Counted from the stretch's first letter, positions 1 to 7,535 are shown. The stretch: 46,637 bases of DNA from Oligoflexia bacterium (GCA_903881565.1 CAIRTR010000155.1:1-46637); one strand, 5' to 3'. Translations and numbers: made by a program. The notes: a model not told the origin generated them from the sequence alone.

Positions 1-66
1 ATCGGGCTGTTTCAGCGCCTGCAATTCAAACAATTCATGCAAAGGGAGAAGGGGGAATCTATTCAT
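1..66 (-). CDS. Partial 5' end of a probable NRPS adenylation / AMP-binding protein
   Basis: Not in the ORF track. An ATG at 66 on the minus strand opens a frame that runs off the left edge, giving MNRFPLLPLHELFELQALKQ and two more residues. The pattern LHELFELQA..PD matches the conserved opening of nonribosomal peptide synthetase adenylation domains (LHxLFExQxxxxPD). The start overlaps the end of the phosphopantetheinyl transferase gene by 8 bases, and a GAGG lies 7 bases before the ATG, so the two genes are probably translationally coupled. A carrier-protein enzyme next to its activating transferase makes sense. Only 22 residues are visible, so the family call is inference from a short motif. 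Confidence 0.55.
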   Translation of the reverse strand, partial: MNRFPLLPLHELFELQALKQPD

Positions 67-724
67 GGGCAACCTCAACGAGAGTATGAACAAGACGGCC
101 GTTCAAGGCGAAACGCCCGCAAAGCAAATAACCTTTACCAAACTCGGGCGACAACGGCGTTAGCAGCTCCAGATCAACCTCTCCTTCTTGCCAGCGGATT
201 TTCCGCACGGCCACGTCGTGAAATTCAAAGAATTTTGAAACCAACGGATTCAGACATTTGAAGACGCTCTCCTTGACGGAAAAAATGAGAGTTAAAAATG
301 TGAGAAAATCGAGGTGTTGATTCGATTCATTTTCAAAAAGTGCTTTTTCGCAAGGATTCAGCAGCAGGCTTTCGACGTCCGAAGCCGTTTTGGATTCCAT
401 GATTTGCTCAGAATCAACGCCAATGCTGCGCATTGCTTCAGCCCGGGCCACCACGGCTGAAACAAAAGCCTCCCCAGGAGATAAAGAGGTATGCGTAATT
501 GATCCCACCCATCCTTGCGGCCAATCCGGCGCACGATTCGAGCGAGTGCCGATGATTGGCGTTCCCGAGAAACCAGCCTTCTGTAATGCTTGCGCAGCGC
601 AAAATCTCCCAGCCGCAAATTCAGCCTGTCTCTTTGTAGATCCTGCTTCACGCGTCGCACTACAATAGGAATGACCCACAGCGTTCTCTAGGCTAAATGG
701 AAAGTAATTTTGGCTCGACTTCAC
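59..724 (-). CDS. 4'-phosphopantetheinyl transferase (EntD/Sfp-type)
   Basis: Transfers the phosphopantetheine arm of coenzyme A to a serine of acyl or peptidyl carrier proteins. The 221 residues carry the EntD-type layout: 'KRQAEFAAGR' near residue 30, 'WVGSITHT' near 72, the metal-binding 'GVDSEQI' near 102, and 'FSVKESVFKCL' near 148, which holds the Lys-Glu pair of the second motif. Length fits the family. The start is a GTG with GAGG about 10 bases upstream; no ATG lies early in the frame. It is followed on the same strand by the overlapping start of an NRPS-like gene, the likely carrier-protein client. It is divergent from the PEP-CTERM/exosortase pair. Confidence 0.88.
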   Translation of the reverse strand: MKSSQNYFPFSLENAVGHSYCSATREAGSTKRQAEFAAGRFCAAQALQKAGFSGTPIIGTRSNRAPDWPQGWVGSITHTSLSPGEAFVSAVVARAEAMRSIGVDSEQIMESKTASDVESLLLNPCEKALFENESNQHLDFLTFLTLIFSVKESVFKCLNPLVSKFFEFHDVAVRKIRWQEGEVDLELLTPLSPEFGKGYLLCGRFALNGRLVHTLVEVAHE

Positions 725-798
725 TTAGGTAATTCCTCTTTCTAAACACGATCAGGCACAGTTAACCCGAAATGTTGATCTGCAGAGTAACACTAATA

Positions 799-807
799 AC
801 GCAATGT
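799..807 (+). promoter_or_regulatory. Candidate operator half-site ACGCAATGT
   Basis: ACGCAATGT lies between the divergent PPTase and PEP-CTERM genes. Closely related copies occur at 7461-7469, 7477-7485 (inverted), 14448-14456 and 34182-34190, all outside genes and three of the four regions inside the EPS/exosortase locus. The regulator is unknown. Confidence 0.4.
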
Positions 808-932
808 GTCATCATCAATCTGAAGTGATCCATCTAAAATGGCGCACGAAATCATTCAGAATTGTTGACTAGGACACCCCACAAAGAGACTTCTGTAAGA
901 TTCCGATTTTATGGTGTAATAAGCAACACCAA

Positions 933-985
933 CCCCAAGGGTGGGGCAGGTTTAGAAGATTTTCTTCTGACCAAAAGAATTTTGG
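933..985 (+). promoter_or_regulatory. Structured leader: three consecutive potential hairpins
   Basis: The leader of the PEP-CTERM gene has CCCC/GGGG (933-936 with 943-946), then GGTTTAGAAGA pairing with TCTTCTGACC (949-972, one bulge), then CCAAAA-GAA-TTTTGG (971-985). The second and third share bases 971-972, so they may be mutually exclusive. I do not recognise a known riboswitch class. Confidence 0.35.
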
Positions 986-999
986 TGCAATTGGAAAAC

Positions 1000-1028
1000 T
1001 TCTCCTGTATCTACTCGCGTCAGGAGAA
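1000..1028 (+). promoter_or_regulatory. Hairpin sequestering the Shine-Dalgarno of the PEP-CTERM gene
   Basis: TTCTCCTG (1000-1007) pairs perfectly with CAGGAGAA (1021-1028) across a 13-base loop. The right arm contains the AGGAG ribosome binding site for the ATG at 1033. If formed in the mRNA it would block translation initiation, as in RNA thermometers or riboswitch expression platforms. The pairing is directly visible; the regulatory role is inference. Confidence 0.55.
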
Positions 1029-1032
1029 TTAC

Positions 1033-1326
1033 ATGCGTTTATTTAATGGTTTAGTAAGTTTAGTAGTTTTTGGACTTGCTCTGGTTTCTTTGGAAAATCA
1101 GGCCTCTGCCTATAGCAGAGCCTATCAGCCTGAGCCTGCATCAAAAGGAAACTCTCGGACTGAGTCTTTCAGACCCAGTGGCAAAGGTGAGACTTCTCAT
1201 CGCGAAAACCACTTCCCTGGCGGCGGCGGAGCTCCAGAACCTGCTTCTCTCCTGCTACTAGCAGCCGGCGGCGGCATTGTAGGGTTTAAGCGTTATCGCG
1301 CTCGCAAGGCTGCAAAAAAAGACTAA
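1033..1326 (+). CDS. Small PEP-CTERM sorting-signal protein (exosortase substrate)
   Basis: A 97-residue precursor: signal peptide MRLFNGLVSLVVFGLALVSL..ASA (about residues 1-26), a short polar Ser/Gly/Arg-rich middle, then a C-terminal PEP-CTERM signal with APEPAS, a hydrophobic stretch LLLLAAGGGIVGF and a basic tail KRYRARKAAKK. This tripartite tail is what exosortases recognise. The mature product would be only about 45 residues. I chose ATG 1033 over the ORF-track start at 862 because CAGGAG lies just before it and a signal peptide follows directly. The exosortase gene begins 20 bases downstream, so the pair probably forms an operon. A second PEPAS string (QPEPASKG) sits just after the signal peptide but lacks a hydrophobic segment. 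Confidence 0.82.
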   Translation: MRLFNGLVSLVVFGLALVSLENQASAYSRAYQPEPASKGNSRTESFRPSGKGETSHRENHFPGGGGAPEPASLLLLAAGGGIVGFKRYRARKAAKKD

Positions 1327-1346
1327 GAGAAGCTCTCTAGATTTCA

Positions 1347-2906
1347 ATGAGCTTTCAATTGATTTTATCAGTGGCAGCATCAATCGCTGCCACTTTTTTT
1401 TTCAGCCCTACCTTCGTTTCGCTCGCCCAGCGGTGGCGGGAACCTTATTCCTCTTATGATCATGCGATATTGGTCCCATTCATTTGCCTATGGATGACCT
1501 ACCGCGAATTCAAAAAGAGCGCTGAAACTCCCATATCAATCCCTGTTTCGACTAAGGTCTTTATCTTTGGCCTCCTGGGACTGGCCTCATCCCTGCTGCT
1601 TTCAGTGGTAAGCAGTGTGCAACAAATCAACTTCCTCCAGGCTTCGGCGCTGGTTTTTTGCATTTGGAGCTGTGTGCTTATCCTAGGTGGGACGTCCATT
1701 TGGAGTCGTTTTCGCTGGCCCCTGGGATTTCTGCTCATGCTCATCCCCGTACCAACGTTTTTTCTAGCCCAGATGACTTTTGGACTTCGTCAGACAAGTA
1801 CGCTCCTCGTAGCGGGCACGCTTCAAATCCTGAGCGCGGTTTTCAAATTCCCCTTTGAGCGCGTCGGAAACGAACTCTATTTTGCACACCATCAGGTCAC
1901 CATTGTCGATGCATGCAGCGGTTTGAACACCCTTTTTTCCGTGATCACAATGGGGCTGATTCTTGTTTACCTCGAAGACCTCCCAATCAAACGCTGGATC
2001 ATCGCAGCCTTACTCATACCCAGTGCCGTGATTGCCAATGTGATTCGAATCCTGAGTATTTGCGCCTTTGTTGCCTTAGGATACAGCGATTTTGCCTTCG
2101 GTGCTGGTCACGATGCGTTTGGCATTCTAGCCGTTATTTTGGCTTTGGCACTATTGGCTTTTGGATTACCCGGTTTTCGTAGCAGGGGCAGCGCGCGCAG
2201 CGATCTGAACACAAGCAAGCAAATGCTCAGCGAGACGGGCTCCCCCAAATCAATCCCACGCGTCCAAAGGCTTTTCGCGGTTTTTCTCCTATTTTCCCTC
2301 GCGTTTCCTGCAGGTCTTGCACTTCAACATCCTATCGCGGTGACGCCCCCATTAACGCCGACCCAACCCCCTGGCATTTCCTCTTCACCCGACTCACTCT
2401 GGAAATTTCGCGAATTCAAGATGGACGCGGCTGTTGTCGAAGTTCTTGGCGTTCCCGACGCCAGAATGTTCGAAGCGGTTCCCATTGAGCCCAAGAAGTT
2501 GCCCCTCTACTACTACTGGATCCACGCGGCCGACAGCCGCAAAATCGGGCATCCCCCTGAGCTCTGCTATCGCGGCGACGATTACGAAATCCTCGATCGC
2601 AAGCCCCTAGAACTTTTACTTGGAAATCAAACTCTTCCAGTCATGCAATTGCTTGTGGAACGCGAAAAGAAGCGTTTGTTGGTCCTGTATTGGTACCGGA
2701 TTGGGGATCAGAACACTTCAAATTATCTTACCCATCAGTGGCATTGGGTTTGGAGCCAGATCACGAGGATCGCGCGCTCAACGCCTCCAGAAGAAGGAAG
2801 CCTCTACCGGATCTCAACGGAGCTTGACCCTAGCCTGCCCGAAGAAAAGCGCATTGAAGACGCGACGACGCGAATGAGTGCCTTTATTCAGACGATCCTG
2901 AAGTAG
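1347..2906 (+). CDS. Exosortase with fused C-terminal EpsI domain
   Basis: An inner-membrane cysteine transpeptidase that processes PEP-CTERM proteins in EPS-producing Gram-negative bacteria. The N-terminal ~275 residues are polytopic and hold the catalytic set of the exosortase family: Cys190 in 'VDACSGLNTL', Arg234 in 'NVIRI' and His255 in 'GAGHDAFG'. After a further membrane segment (about 306-327), residues ~350-510 match EpsI, with the characteristic 'HPPELCYRGDDYEI' near 400. XrtA-type exosortases commonly carry this fusion. The only visible substrate is encoded immediately upstream. It converges on the acyltransferase gene with a 7-base gap and no obvious terminator. Confidence 0.93.
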   Translation: MSFQLILSVAASIAATFFFSPTFVSLAQRWREPYSSYDHAILVPFICLWMTYREFKKSAETPISIPVSTKVFIFGLLGLASSLLLSVVSSVQQINFLQASALVFCIWSCVLILGGTSIWSRFRWPLGFLLMLIPVPTFFLAQMTFGLRQTSTLLVAGTLQILSAVFKFPFERVGNELYFAHHQVTIVDACSGLNTLFSVITMGLILVYLEDLPIKRWIIAALLIPSAVIANVIRILSICAFVALGYSDFAFGAGHDAFGILAVILALALLAFGLPGFRSRGSARSDLNTSKQMLSETGSPKSIPRVQRLFAVFLLFSLAFPAGLALQHPIAVTPPLTPTQPPGISSSPDSLWKFREFKMDAAVVEVLGVPDARMFEAVPIEPKKLPLYYYWIHAADSRKIGHPPELCYRGDDYEILDRKPLELLLGNQTLPVMQLLVEREKKRLLVLYWYRIGDQNTSNYLTHQWHWVWSQITRIARSTPPEEGSLYRISTELDPSLPEEKRIEDATTRMSAFIQTILK

Positions 2907-2913
2907 AGTTCCT

Positions 2914-3537
2914 CTAATTCAAAGGAACGTTGCCAATTTCTTTGGCGGGATTTCCGCCTACAATCCGCAAAGCAGGCACATCTTTTACAACGACTGCGCC
3001 AAATGCGATCACCGAATTTTCACCCACTCGCACGCCTTTTAGAATCGCGGCACCCGCCGCTACCCAGACATTACGCTCGATCACAATCGGAGCGACACCG
3101 ATCTCAATGCCAGGACCGGTTCTTCGCACCCCGATGGGATGAAAATCCGTATCCATGATCCGCGCGTCGGCCAAGATACAATCGTCTCCCACTGAAATAC
3201 TGCGAGAGCATCCAAAACGAGTTCCATTCAGAAAACAGCGGGATCCGATTTGGATGATCGCCTGAGCATCGTGAGTAAAAGGCGTACAGATCATGGCGAC
3301 GGTCACGTCATCGCCCAAAATCACCCGGCCCGGGCCGCGGCACGAAAACGCCCCTTGTAGCGAGAATCGCTGCCCGACCTGTATTTTTGAACCCCCCATT
3401 ACCTCTCGGAGTTTCCATAATGGCCTAACGAGCCAGCCCTTGGCCCAACCCATCCGCCAACCGATGGCGAGCGCACCGGGCTGCGCACCCGCTGGCAAGG
3501 GCAACATCCGCAATGCGATGGACAACAAGAACTTCAT
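2914..3537 (-). CDS. Hexapeptide-repeat (LbetaH) O-acyltransferase
   Basis: Probable acetyltransferase modifying an EPS sugar. The 207 residues show left-handed beta-helix hexapeptide repeats from about residue 60 ('VILGDDV', 'IQIGSRC', 'ISVGDDC', 'IVIERNVWVAAGAAILKGVRVGENSVI') and the typical ending 'GNPAKEIG'. The histidines in 'FTHDAQ' and 'DFHPIG' are candidate catalytic residues. The ATG at 3537 has an AAGGAG about 6 bases upstream. It is the last gene of the minus-strand export operon, 20 bases after the TolC-like gene. Substrate unknown. Confidence 0.85.
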   Translation of the reverse strand: MKFLLSIALRMLPLPAGAQPGALAIGWRMGWAKGWLVRPLWKLREVMGGSKIQVGQRFSLQGAFSCRGPGRVILGDDVTVAMICTPFTHDAQAIIQIGSRCFLNGTRFGCSRSISVGDDCILADARIMDTDFHPIGVRRTGPGIEIGVAPIVIERNVWVAAGAAILKGVRVGENSVIAFGAVVVKDVPALRIVGGNPAKEIGNVPLN

Positions 3538-3557
3538 GGGTCTCCTTCAACATATCG

Positions 3558-5201
3558 CTAAAAGAACGATCGTGGAATTTCCAAATTAAGAGCCTCCACA
3601 TAGCCCTCTTTCCAGCAGAGACGATTGATCTTTCCAATCACCGAAGCCAACGCACTCTGTGCATTCACCACTTCGGACTCCACTCGAAGGACGCCCTCAA
3701 GGGCGGAGCGGACCGCCAGGATCGAAGTGTATCCCCCTTGATAAAGACTCTCGACTTGTTCCAAATTCTTATGGCGATTGGCGAGTGAAAGCTCCAGAAT
3801 ACGATTTTGATCCAACAGCTGATTATGCAAAGAAGTAAGCGAAATCACCTGCTCCTCAACCTTATTTTCCATATTCTTGCGCATCAACTGAACTTCTCGG
3901 AGCGCGGACTGCGCTATTTTGATTTTATGAATAGTCCCCTCATTGAAGCCAATCCATTCAGAAGGGTTGATAAAAGAAAACGCTTCCCCAAGCTTATGAA
4001 GCTCCGCCGCCTTTTCTAAAAACATGACTTGCCTGATCTCGAGCGAGCCACTTAGCGCTTCGGCCATAATGTCCGTCGGATTCAGCGGCCCACGAGTCGC
4101 AATCGGAATCAGCTCCGGTGCCACCAGAGTTTTAATTCCGGTGCGCGGTGACAACCCTACACCCCTCGAAAGAATCGCAACCTGACTCACCAAACCTTGC
4201 TCCATTTGAGAAATGTCCGCCTGATTCTTATAGATCAGATCCTCCAGCTCCATGAGGTCACTTTCAGGCGCATATCCGAGACCCACCCGCAAAGAAACCA
4301 TTTCACGGCTGGAATCCAGGATCGTTCGCGCATTTTGATAGCGCACGAGCAACTGCTGATCCCGAACGATCGCATGAACCATATCCTCGACAAGATTCAT
4401 TTGATTGGCGACCAAAGCCTTATACGACATGACCTCGCCTTCGTAGACGGCAGCTTCGCGCTTGAAATCAAACCAGTTGCTCGGAAAAATAAAAGGCACC
4501 AGCGAACCGATCATGGACGCGGCACTCAGTGGATAATTAACCAAGGAGATGATGCCACCCAAACTCATCGAAGGAAAAAGACGGGAGCGCACGACTTTTA
4601 CTTCCTGATGTGCCTGAAACAGTTTCTCGGCCGCAATCCGCGTATCATAACTCGTTGTTAGAACTCTTTTCCAAAGATCGGAGAGAGCAAAAGCGCCGTC
4701 TTTTATATCAGAACTTACGGATTCAGACGCCTTCAGCGGGTCGGATCCCACGCGATTCAGATAGAGCAATACGCGAAAACCGCCAGTTTCATCGGTCGAA
4801 AACAAGCTGAACACTTCTGTTTTCAAGCAAACTGTGGTGAATTTTGAATCCGCACAAACCCCGCGATCCTCAAGTTCGATCTCACTGCTCCCCGCGAGCA
4901 TGGAACTGCTGAGCAACAGCTTCGAACCCTTTTTCTTAAGCGTAATCAAGCCTAGTTCCCGCTGTGTCACACTATCTTGCAAGGCCAGTTTCGCCTCGCC
5001 CTTTTTTATCTGCTCAGGATCCATCTTCATGACGACACGATAGGACTGCACCACTCCATTCTCAATTCGACTATAATCGCCCTCATATTGGCCATCCAGG
5101 GTCGCCACTCGGTTATCGCATCCCATCAGACCCAAAGTGAGTCCGGCCACCGCGATGGCCGCCCCTAATCTGATCGAGAGATATGTTTTATTGAGACTCA
5201 T
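3558..5201 (-). CDS. TolC-like outer membrane lipoprotein with extra N-terminal domain
   Basis: The C-terminal ~370 residues look like an outer membrane efflux protein: long helices with repeated heptads ('VARDQQLLVRYQNARTILDS'-like and 'QMEQGLVSQVAILSRGVGLS'), a layout used for periplasm-spanning channels. It starts with a lipoprotein signal ending in 'LGLMGC'. Residues ~25-150 form a separate beta-rich domain beginning LDGQYEGDYSRI. I prefer ATG 5201 to the GTG at 5216: GAGGGAG sits 6-7 bases before it. The GTG overlaps the upstream stop (GTGA), so coupling is possible either way. It follows a Wza-like exporter, so it probably serves EPS or protein export across the outer membrane; no matching inner-membrane pump is visible here. 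Confidence 0.78.
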   Translation of the reverse strand: MSLNKTYLSIRLGAAIAVAGLTLGLMGCDNRVATLDGQYEGDYSRIENGVVQSYRVVMKMDPEQIKKGEAKLALQDSVTQRELGLITLKKKGSKLLLSSSMLAGSSEIELEDRGVCADSKFTTVCLKTEVFSLFSTDETGGFRVLLYLNRVGSDPLKASESVSSDIKDGAFALSDLWKRVLTTSYDTRIAAEKLFQAHQEVKVVRSRLFPSMSLGGIISLVNYPLSAASMIGSLVPFIFPSNWFDFKREAAVYEGEVMSYKALVANQMNLVEDMVHAIVRDQQLLVRYQNARTILDSSREMVSLRVGLGYAPESDLMELEDLIYKNQADISQMEQGLVSQVAILSRGVGLSPRTGIKTLVAPELIPIATRGPLNPTDIMAEALSGSLEIRQVMFLEKAAELHKLGEAFSFINPSEWIGFNEGTIHKIKIAQSALREVQLMRKNMENKVEEQVISLTSLHNQLLDQNRILELSLANRHKNLEQVESLYQGGYTSILAVRSALEGVLRVESEVVNAQSALASVIGKINRLCWKEGYVEALNLEIPRSFF

Positions 5202-5212
5202 ATTTTTCTCCC

Positions 5213-6223
5213 TCACAACAACATCAGCGTCACTGCGGAAATCGTAATCATTGAAAGCGAAATGACATAGGTCAAAAACCGATCCACAAACGAAGGCGAG
5301 TTATCTAGCGCGCGAACCACCACCACATCCCCCGCCTTAAGTTCACCCATGAGGCGATCGGAGATCAGGTTAACGGTTTGGCGCTGATTCGTGGCACGAT
5401 GAATGATTTCCACGCGTGAAAAATCCGCATTAGAGGTAGGCCCGCCAGAGCGCCCAATATAAGTGAGCAAGTCCCCATTGGGCAAAATAGGCAGATCCTT
5501 AGCTTCGCGTACTTCACCCATCACAGAGATCGTGTGCCAGTTCTTCTTGATGTTGGCATCAGGAGGCGCGGTCATTTGGAAATAGATTTTTTCGCCGCCG
5601 CGCCAGAGCAGATCAGGCTCCGTGTCATATTGAGAGAAATATTCTGCCAGTTGAAACCAGACGGATTCTGCAGCGCCGCCTTCACTTGGCGCTCGTTCAA
5701 TTCGGAGATATTCGGGGCGCTGCCCCGCACTCCCCGGTGCGCCCGCCTGCTCATTCACAAAGCCTCCAGCTTTTGCGACAATCTCTTCAAGGGACATATC
5801 GAGGCGAACGAGATATCGGCCCGGATTCTTCACTTCACCACGAGCTTCTACCCAGACATTTCGTTCCTTGACTTCGACTTTAACGAGAGGGTCCCCTTTG
5901 ACATAATCTTGATACGCTTTTTGAATACTTTCCTTGAGTTCCGCAATCGTGAGCCCACCGGCTTTTACGGTCACTTTATAGGGCATCTGAACTTTTCCAT
6001 CAAAATCCAGCTTATATTCGCCTGATATTTTTGAATCGCCAGCATGGTCCACTGAAATCGTATTCCCGGGAACCACTCGATCATTTTGCTGGAGGGTCTT
6101 GCGCATGCGCTCATAACCCTCGTTCGAACGACGCACTTCGAGTTGACTGACCGGCGCAGAAGCACAGCCCAGCGCTCCCAGGCATCCTAATAATCCAAGC
6201 ATTAATCCCAATTTTGATTTCAC
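5213..6223 (-). CDS. Polysaccharide export lipoprotein (Wza-like, Poly_export/SLBB)
   Basis: Outer-membrane lipoprotein forming the EPS exit channel. It has a lipobox (LGALGC), then a polysaccharide-export domain starting with 'NDRVVPGNTISVDHAGD' and containing 'YKLDFDGKVQMPY', then SLBB-type segments ('VEARGEVKNPGRYLVRLDMS' and 'ISVMGEVREAK'). The hydrophobic C-terminal helix (FLTYVISLSMITISAVTLML) resembles the membrane-spanning helix of Wza. The ORF-track ATG at 6241 overlaps the upstream stop as ATGA, but a GTG at 6223 has AGAGGAG 5 bases upstream and gives a tidier signal peptide, so I annotate that. Second gene of the export operon. Confidence 0.9.
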   Translation of the reverse strand: MKSKLGLMLGLLGCLGALGCASAPVSQLEVRRSNEGYERMRKTLQQNDRVVPGNTISVDHAGDSKISGEYKLDFDGKVQMPYKVTVKAGGLTIAELKESIQKAYQDYVKGDPLVKVEVKERNVWVEARGEVKNPGRYLVRLDMSLEEIVAKAGGFVNEQAGAPGSAGQRPEYLRIERAPSEGGAAESVWFQLAEYFSQYDTEPDLLWRGGEKIYFQMTAPPDANIKKNWHTISVMGEVREAKDLPILPNGDLLTYIGRSGGPTSNADFSRVEIIHRATNQRQTVNLISDRLMGELKAGDVVVVRALDNSPSFVDRFLTYVISLSMITISAVTLMLL

Positions 6224-6237
6224 AAATGCTCCTCTAC

Positions 6238-7413
6238 TCATTTTTCGGACTGACGTTCAAGCATCCCAAAGTACTCCTTGCCATAGGGAGTCTGGATCTT
6301 GACGTTGAATGACGGAAGGGTTTTGAATTCGCCGCTCATCAAACGAGAGCTGATTTCACTGCTTCGGGCCACGAGATTTTCCGAAGTGCGCGCCAATTTA
6401 GACTGGGTCGAATCCACCATCACGCCATCCCAAAAAGCATCGTCCATCCCAAAAAGGTATTCGCGCCCCGTCGCCAACGCGGCGTTGCTGCAGATAAATC
6501 GAAGGGTTCCTTTTTTAACATCAGGTCTGAGCGCGCCAAACGTGCACAAAACCTTCGAGAGCAGTGCGGTGGCCGACGCCGCTTCTTCAACAACTTCTAG
6601 ACGCAGACTTAAATCGTTCGCCCGCGCACTGATTTGATCGGCCGTAAAAGTTTCAATCTCTGGAAACTGTACAAAATCATTCTCGAGTTGAATCCGAAGG
6701 GTCAGGCGCGCTTTTATCTTATCGTTAAGAAGGGGCGACGAAACCGCGGGACCACTGTCAATTGCGGAGAAACTCCCAGAGTACTCTCCTTCAAGGGCCA
6801 CAAGATAAGCTCTCCGCGCCTGCATCGCCTTAAGCGCTTTTTGGGCTTTTGCAGCCTCCTGAGCTTTTGTTTCTTCTTCTATTTTTCGTTTTTCCTCTTC
6901 TCGATCTAAATTTGCTTCGGCCTTGAGCTCTGCCCGATCCACTTTGGCTTCGGCCTTGGCTTCGACCTTGTCTTTCTGTTGCTCCACCTTGGCTTCGGCC
7001 TTATCCTTTTGCTGCTCAGCCTTGCCTTCAAGCTTATCTCTTTGCTGCTCCAGCTTCTCTTCAGCCCTAAGCTCCGCACGGTCTGCTTTGGCCTCAACCT
7101 TCGCCTGGACTTTTTCAACTTGCGCCTCTGCTTTAGCTACGATTTTCGCTTCTTCAGCCTCTTTTTTTGCCGCTGCTTTTTCCTCCGCAGCACGCTTTTC
7201 AGCGTACGCGCGGTCATCGGCGGCACGGCTTTCAGCTGTTTGTTTATCTACCGATTTTTCAACCTTCGCATCTGCCTTGTCTTGCGCAATGCGATCGTCA
7301 ACCGCCTTTTTTTCTTCAGCTTTCCTATTCACCTTTGCATTAATAAAACCGCACGAAGGCATCGCCCATAAACTCAAGAGAACAGTTCCTATAGTCAAAT
7401 TTCTAAACGTCAT
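6238..7413 (-). CDS. Lys/Ala/Glu-rich helical lipoprotein of the export operon
   Basis: No family recognised. It starts with a lipoprotein signal ending in 'WAMPSC'. Residues ~20-200 are almost entirely A, K, E, D, R and Q, with near-repeats such as AEAKVEQQKDKVEAK, predicted as a long charged helix or coiled coil. From about residue 205 a folded domain begins with 'LEGEYSGSFSAI', similar to the N-terminal domain of the TolC-like lipoprotein two genes downstream. ATG 7413 is chosen over the GTG/ATG further up because GGCGGAGG precedes it by 7 bases. It is the first gene of the export operon. The helix could span the periplasm or bind peptidoglycan; that is inference. Confidence 0.7.
   Translation of the reverse strand: MTFRNLTIGTVLLSLWAMPSCGFINAKVNRKAEEKKAVDDRIAQDKADAKVEKSVDKQTAESRAADDRAYAEKRAAEEKAAAKKEAEEAKIVAKAEAQVEKVQAKVEAKADRAELRAEEKLEQQRDKLEGKAEQQKDKAEAKVEQQKDKVEAKAEAKVDRAELKAEANLDREEEKRKIEEETKAQEAAKAQKALKAMQARRAYLVALEGEYSGSFSAIDSGPAVSSPLLNDKIKARLTLRIQLENDFVQFPEIETFTADQISARANDLSLRLEVVEEAASATALLSKVLCTFGALRPDVKKGTLRFICSNAALATGREYLFGMDDAFWDGVMVDSTQSKLARTSENLVARSSEISSRLMSGEFKTLPSFNVKIQTPYGKEYFGMLERQSEK
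6906..7260 (-). repeat. Degenerate coding repeats for a charged helix
   Basis: Within the helical lipoprotein gene the DNA has imperfect tandem repeats of about 24-33 bases encoding variants of KAEAKVEQQKDK and KADRAELRAE. They account for the long serine-rich antisense ORF (6923-7438), which is a shadow. Confidence 0.55.
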
Positions 7414-7460
7414 GACAAAACCTCCGCCAATTAGATAAGGAGTAGATCCAAACAAATTTG

Positions 7461-7485
7461 ACGCAATGTACTATTAATGTTGCGT
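7461..7485. promoter_or_regulatory. Inverted repeat ACGCAATGT-N7-ATGTTGCGT (candidate operator)
   Basis: Two half-sites of the ACGCAAYRT motif face each other across 7 bases, flanked by a further AACAAATT / AATTTGTT pair (7451-7500), upstream of the export operon. The site lies in the predicted 5' leader, downstream of the extended -10 at 7527-7535, so a bound repressor could block elongation, or the RNA could fold. It is the most complete copy of the motif in the window. Confidence 0.5.
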
Positions 7486-7526
7486 TAAGTCAATTTGTTT
7501 GAAGAATGGCGAATTAAGACTTGGGC

Positions 7527-7535
7527 ATTATAGCA
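7527..7535 (-). promoter_or_regulatory. Extended -10 promoter (TGCTATAAT) for the export operon
   Basis: On the minus strand TGCTATAAT is a perfect extended -10 element; no good -35 is seen, as is common for this class. Transcription would start near 7520 and give a leader of about 107 bases before ATG 7413, containing the inverted repeat. Confidence 0.5.

Larger units (their letters stand above)
725..1032. other. Intergenic region between divergent PPTase and PEP-CTERM genes
   Basis: A 308-base region with no convincing coding sequence; the ORF-track start at 862 is an upstream extension of the 1033 gene. It holds one copy of the ACGCAAYRT motif (799-807) and, towards the PEP-CTERM gene, a run of short inverted repeats ending in a hairpin that covers the ribosome binding site. 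I could not place a convincing -35/-10 pair. Confidence 0.6.

Noticed and set aside
911-1020. Cyclic di-GMP or other known riboswitch in the PEP-CTERM leader
   Set aside because: I could not match the conserved core of any class that I know; only the hairpins are supported.
862-1032. N-terminal extension of the PEP-CTERM ORF
   Set aside because: The signal peptide and AGGAG site fit ATG 1033; the extension covers the structured leader.
6923-7438. Serine/alanine-rich plus-strand ORF of 171 residues
   Set aside because: It is the antisense shadow of the Lys/Ala/Glu-rich coiled-coil gene; it has no ribosome binding site or own context.
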